NCBI GenBank assembly: GCA_030653405.1
Contig: JAURZO010000242.1
Coordinates: 1 to 15,771, forward strand
Direction: 5' to 3'
Source: Zwartia sp.
GTDB taxonomy: Bacteria > Pseudomonadota > Gammaproteobacteria > Burkholderiales > Burkholderiaceae_B
DNA: 15,771 nt
In this document: in pieces, positions 15,301 to 15,771 of the stretch
Numbering within the stretch: the first letter of the stretch is position 1
Layout: each line of letters begins with the position of its first letter
Translations under genes and position numbers: made by a program
Notes under the pieces: generated by a model
What the model was told of the DNA's origin: nothing
The model's database searches: none
What the model saw: the letters and a program-made list of their open reading frames with translations, nothing else

Positions 15301-15771
15301 ATGCTTAACCCTCGCATAAACGTGCTTCGTGTCTTGTCCATCATCCCTCCGATGACGCAACTCAACACGCCTTATCCGTCTACCGCTTATTTGACGGGGT
15401 TTTTGCGATCCCGACAGATCGATGCGGTGCAAGAGGATCTGGCTTTAGCCTTGGTTTTGCGTCTTTTGACAGGCAAAGTGCTTGAAAATGTGGGTCATCT
15501 AGTTGAAAAGATCGCGCCGCGCAAACGCAGCCCCGTGCTGAGAGCGTTTATGGGGCAGCGGGTACGCTATATACATACAATTGAAGCGGTGATTGGGTTT
15601 TTGCAGGGCCGTGATTCAACTCTTGCCCATCGCATTGTGGGCCGTCAATATTTGCCAGAGGGGCCCCGGTTTTCCAGCCTGGAGGCCTATCTTGATGACG
15701 AGTCGGGAGATTCCCTTGGCTGGGCTTTTGGTGCGTTAGGCATGCAAGATCGTGCCAAGCATTTGGCCACT
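15301..15771 (+). CDS. B12-binding-type radical SAM protein, N-terminal part (cut by window edge)
   Basis: This is an open frame of 157 codons that runs off the right edge without a stop. I translated it directly from the sequence. It begins MLNPRINVLRVLSIIPPMTQ and continues with NTPYPSTAYLTGFLRSR and IDAVQEDLALALVLRLL. This is the start of a Rossmann-like cobalamin-binding domain as found in B12-binding radical SAM proteins of Burkholderiales. GRQYLPEGPRFSSLEAYLDD and LGWAFGALGMQDRAKHLAT also fit that family from memory. The radical SAM CxxxCxxC motif would lie beyond the window, so the assignment rests on the N-terminal domain alone. A stop codon at 15283-15285 limits the start to the ATG at 15301 or a GTG at 15295. 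No strong ribosome site is visible. The reaction and substrate are unknown. Confidence 0.7.
   Translation, partial: MLNPRINVLRVLSIIPPMTQLNTPYPSTAYLTGFLRSRQIDAVQEDLALALVLRLLTGKVLENVGHLVEKIAPRKRSPVLRAFMGQRVRYIHTIEAVIGFLQGRDSTLAHRIVGRQYLPEGPRFSSLEAYLDDESGDSLGWAFGALGMQDRAKHLAT

Overview
The window looks like chromosomal DNA of a betaproteobacterium, most likely Burkholderiales. This rests on remembered resemblance of several proteins: the aldehyde dehydrogenase, the MetY-type enzyme, the B12-binding radical SAM fragment at the right edge, and the Fiu/PiuC pair. GC content is roughly even by eye. I ran no database search, so the taxonomy is an inference. I see no tRNA, rRNA, CRISPR array, insertion sequence or phage gene.

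Region 1 (1-6430, minus strand) is one tightly packed iron-uptake operon, read right to left: a Fiu/PiuA-type TonB-dependent siderophore receptor, a PiuC-type Fe(II)/2-oxoglutarate hydroxylase, an FMN-dependent (S)-2-hydroxy-acid oxidase, then tonB, exbB and exbD. The genes abut, overlap by 4 nt (ATGA) or lie 3-17 nt apart, so they are almost certainly co-transcribed. The receptor, its energising complex and two possible ligand-modifying enzymes are therefore in one unit. A degenerate Fur-like site lies about 60 bp upstream of the receptor. A strong hairpin lies beyond exbD.

Region 2 (6431-10398, minus strand) is an export operon: a TauE/SafE-type small membrane transporter, an HlyD/MacA-type periplasmic adaptor, an FtsX/MacB-type ABC permease and a MacB/LolD-type ATPase. 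No outer-membrane TolC-like gene is present, so the adaptor would need one from elsewhere.

Region 3 (10637-13478, plus strand) holds an NAD(P)-dependent aldehyde dehydrogenase followed by an O-acetylhomoserine sulfhydrylase (MetY type). The 238-bp divergent gap between regions 2 and 3 contains a perfect 7-1-7 palindrome that could be an operator.

Region 4 (13551-15771) has a Pit-family inorganic phosphate transporter on the minus strand, convergent with metY. Divergent from it is the first 157 codons of a B12-binding-type radical SAM protein that runs off the window. The least-explained parts are the two extra oxidases in the siderophore operon, the TauE plus MacAB-like export operon, and the radical SAM protein.
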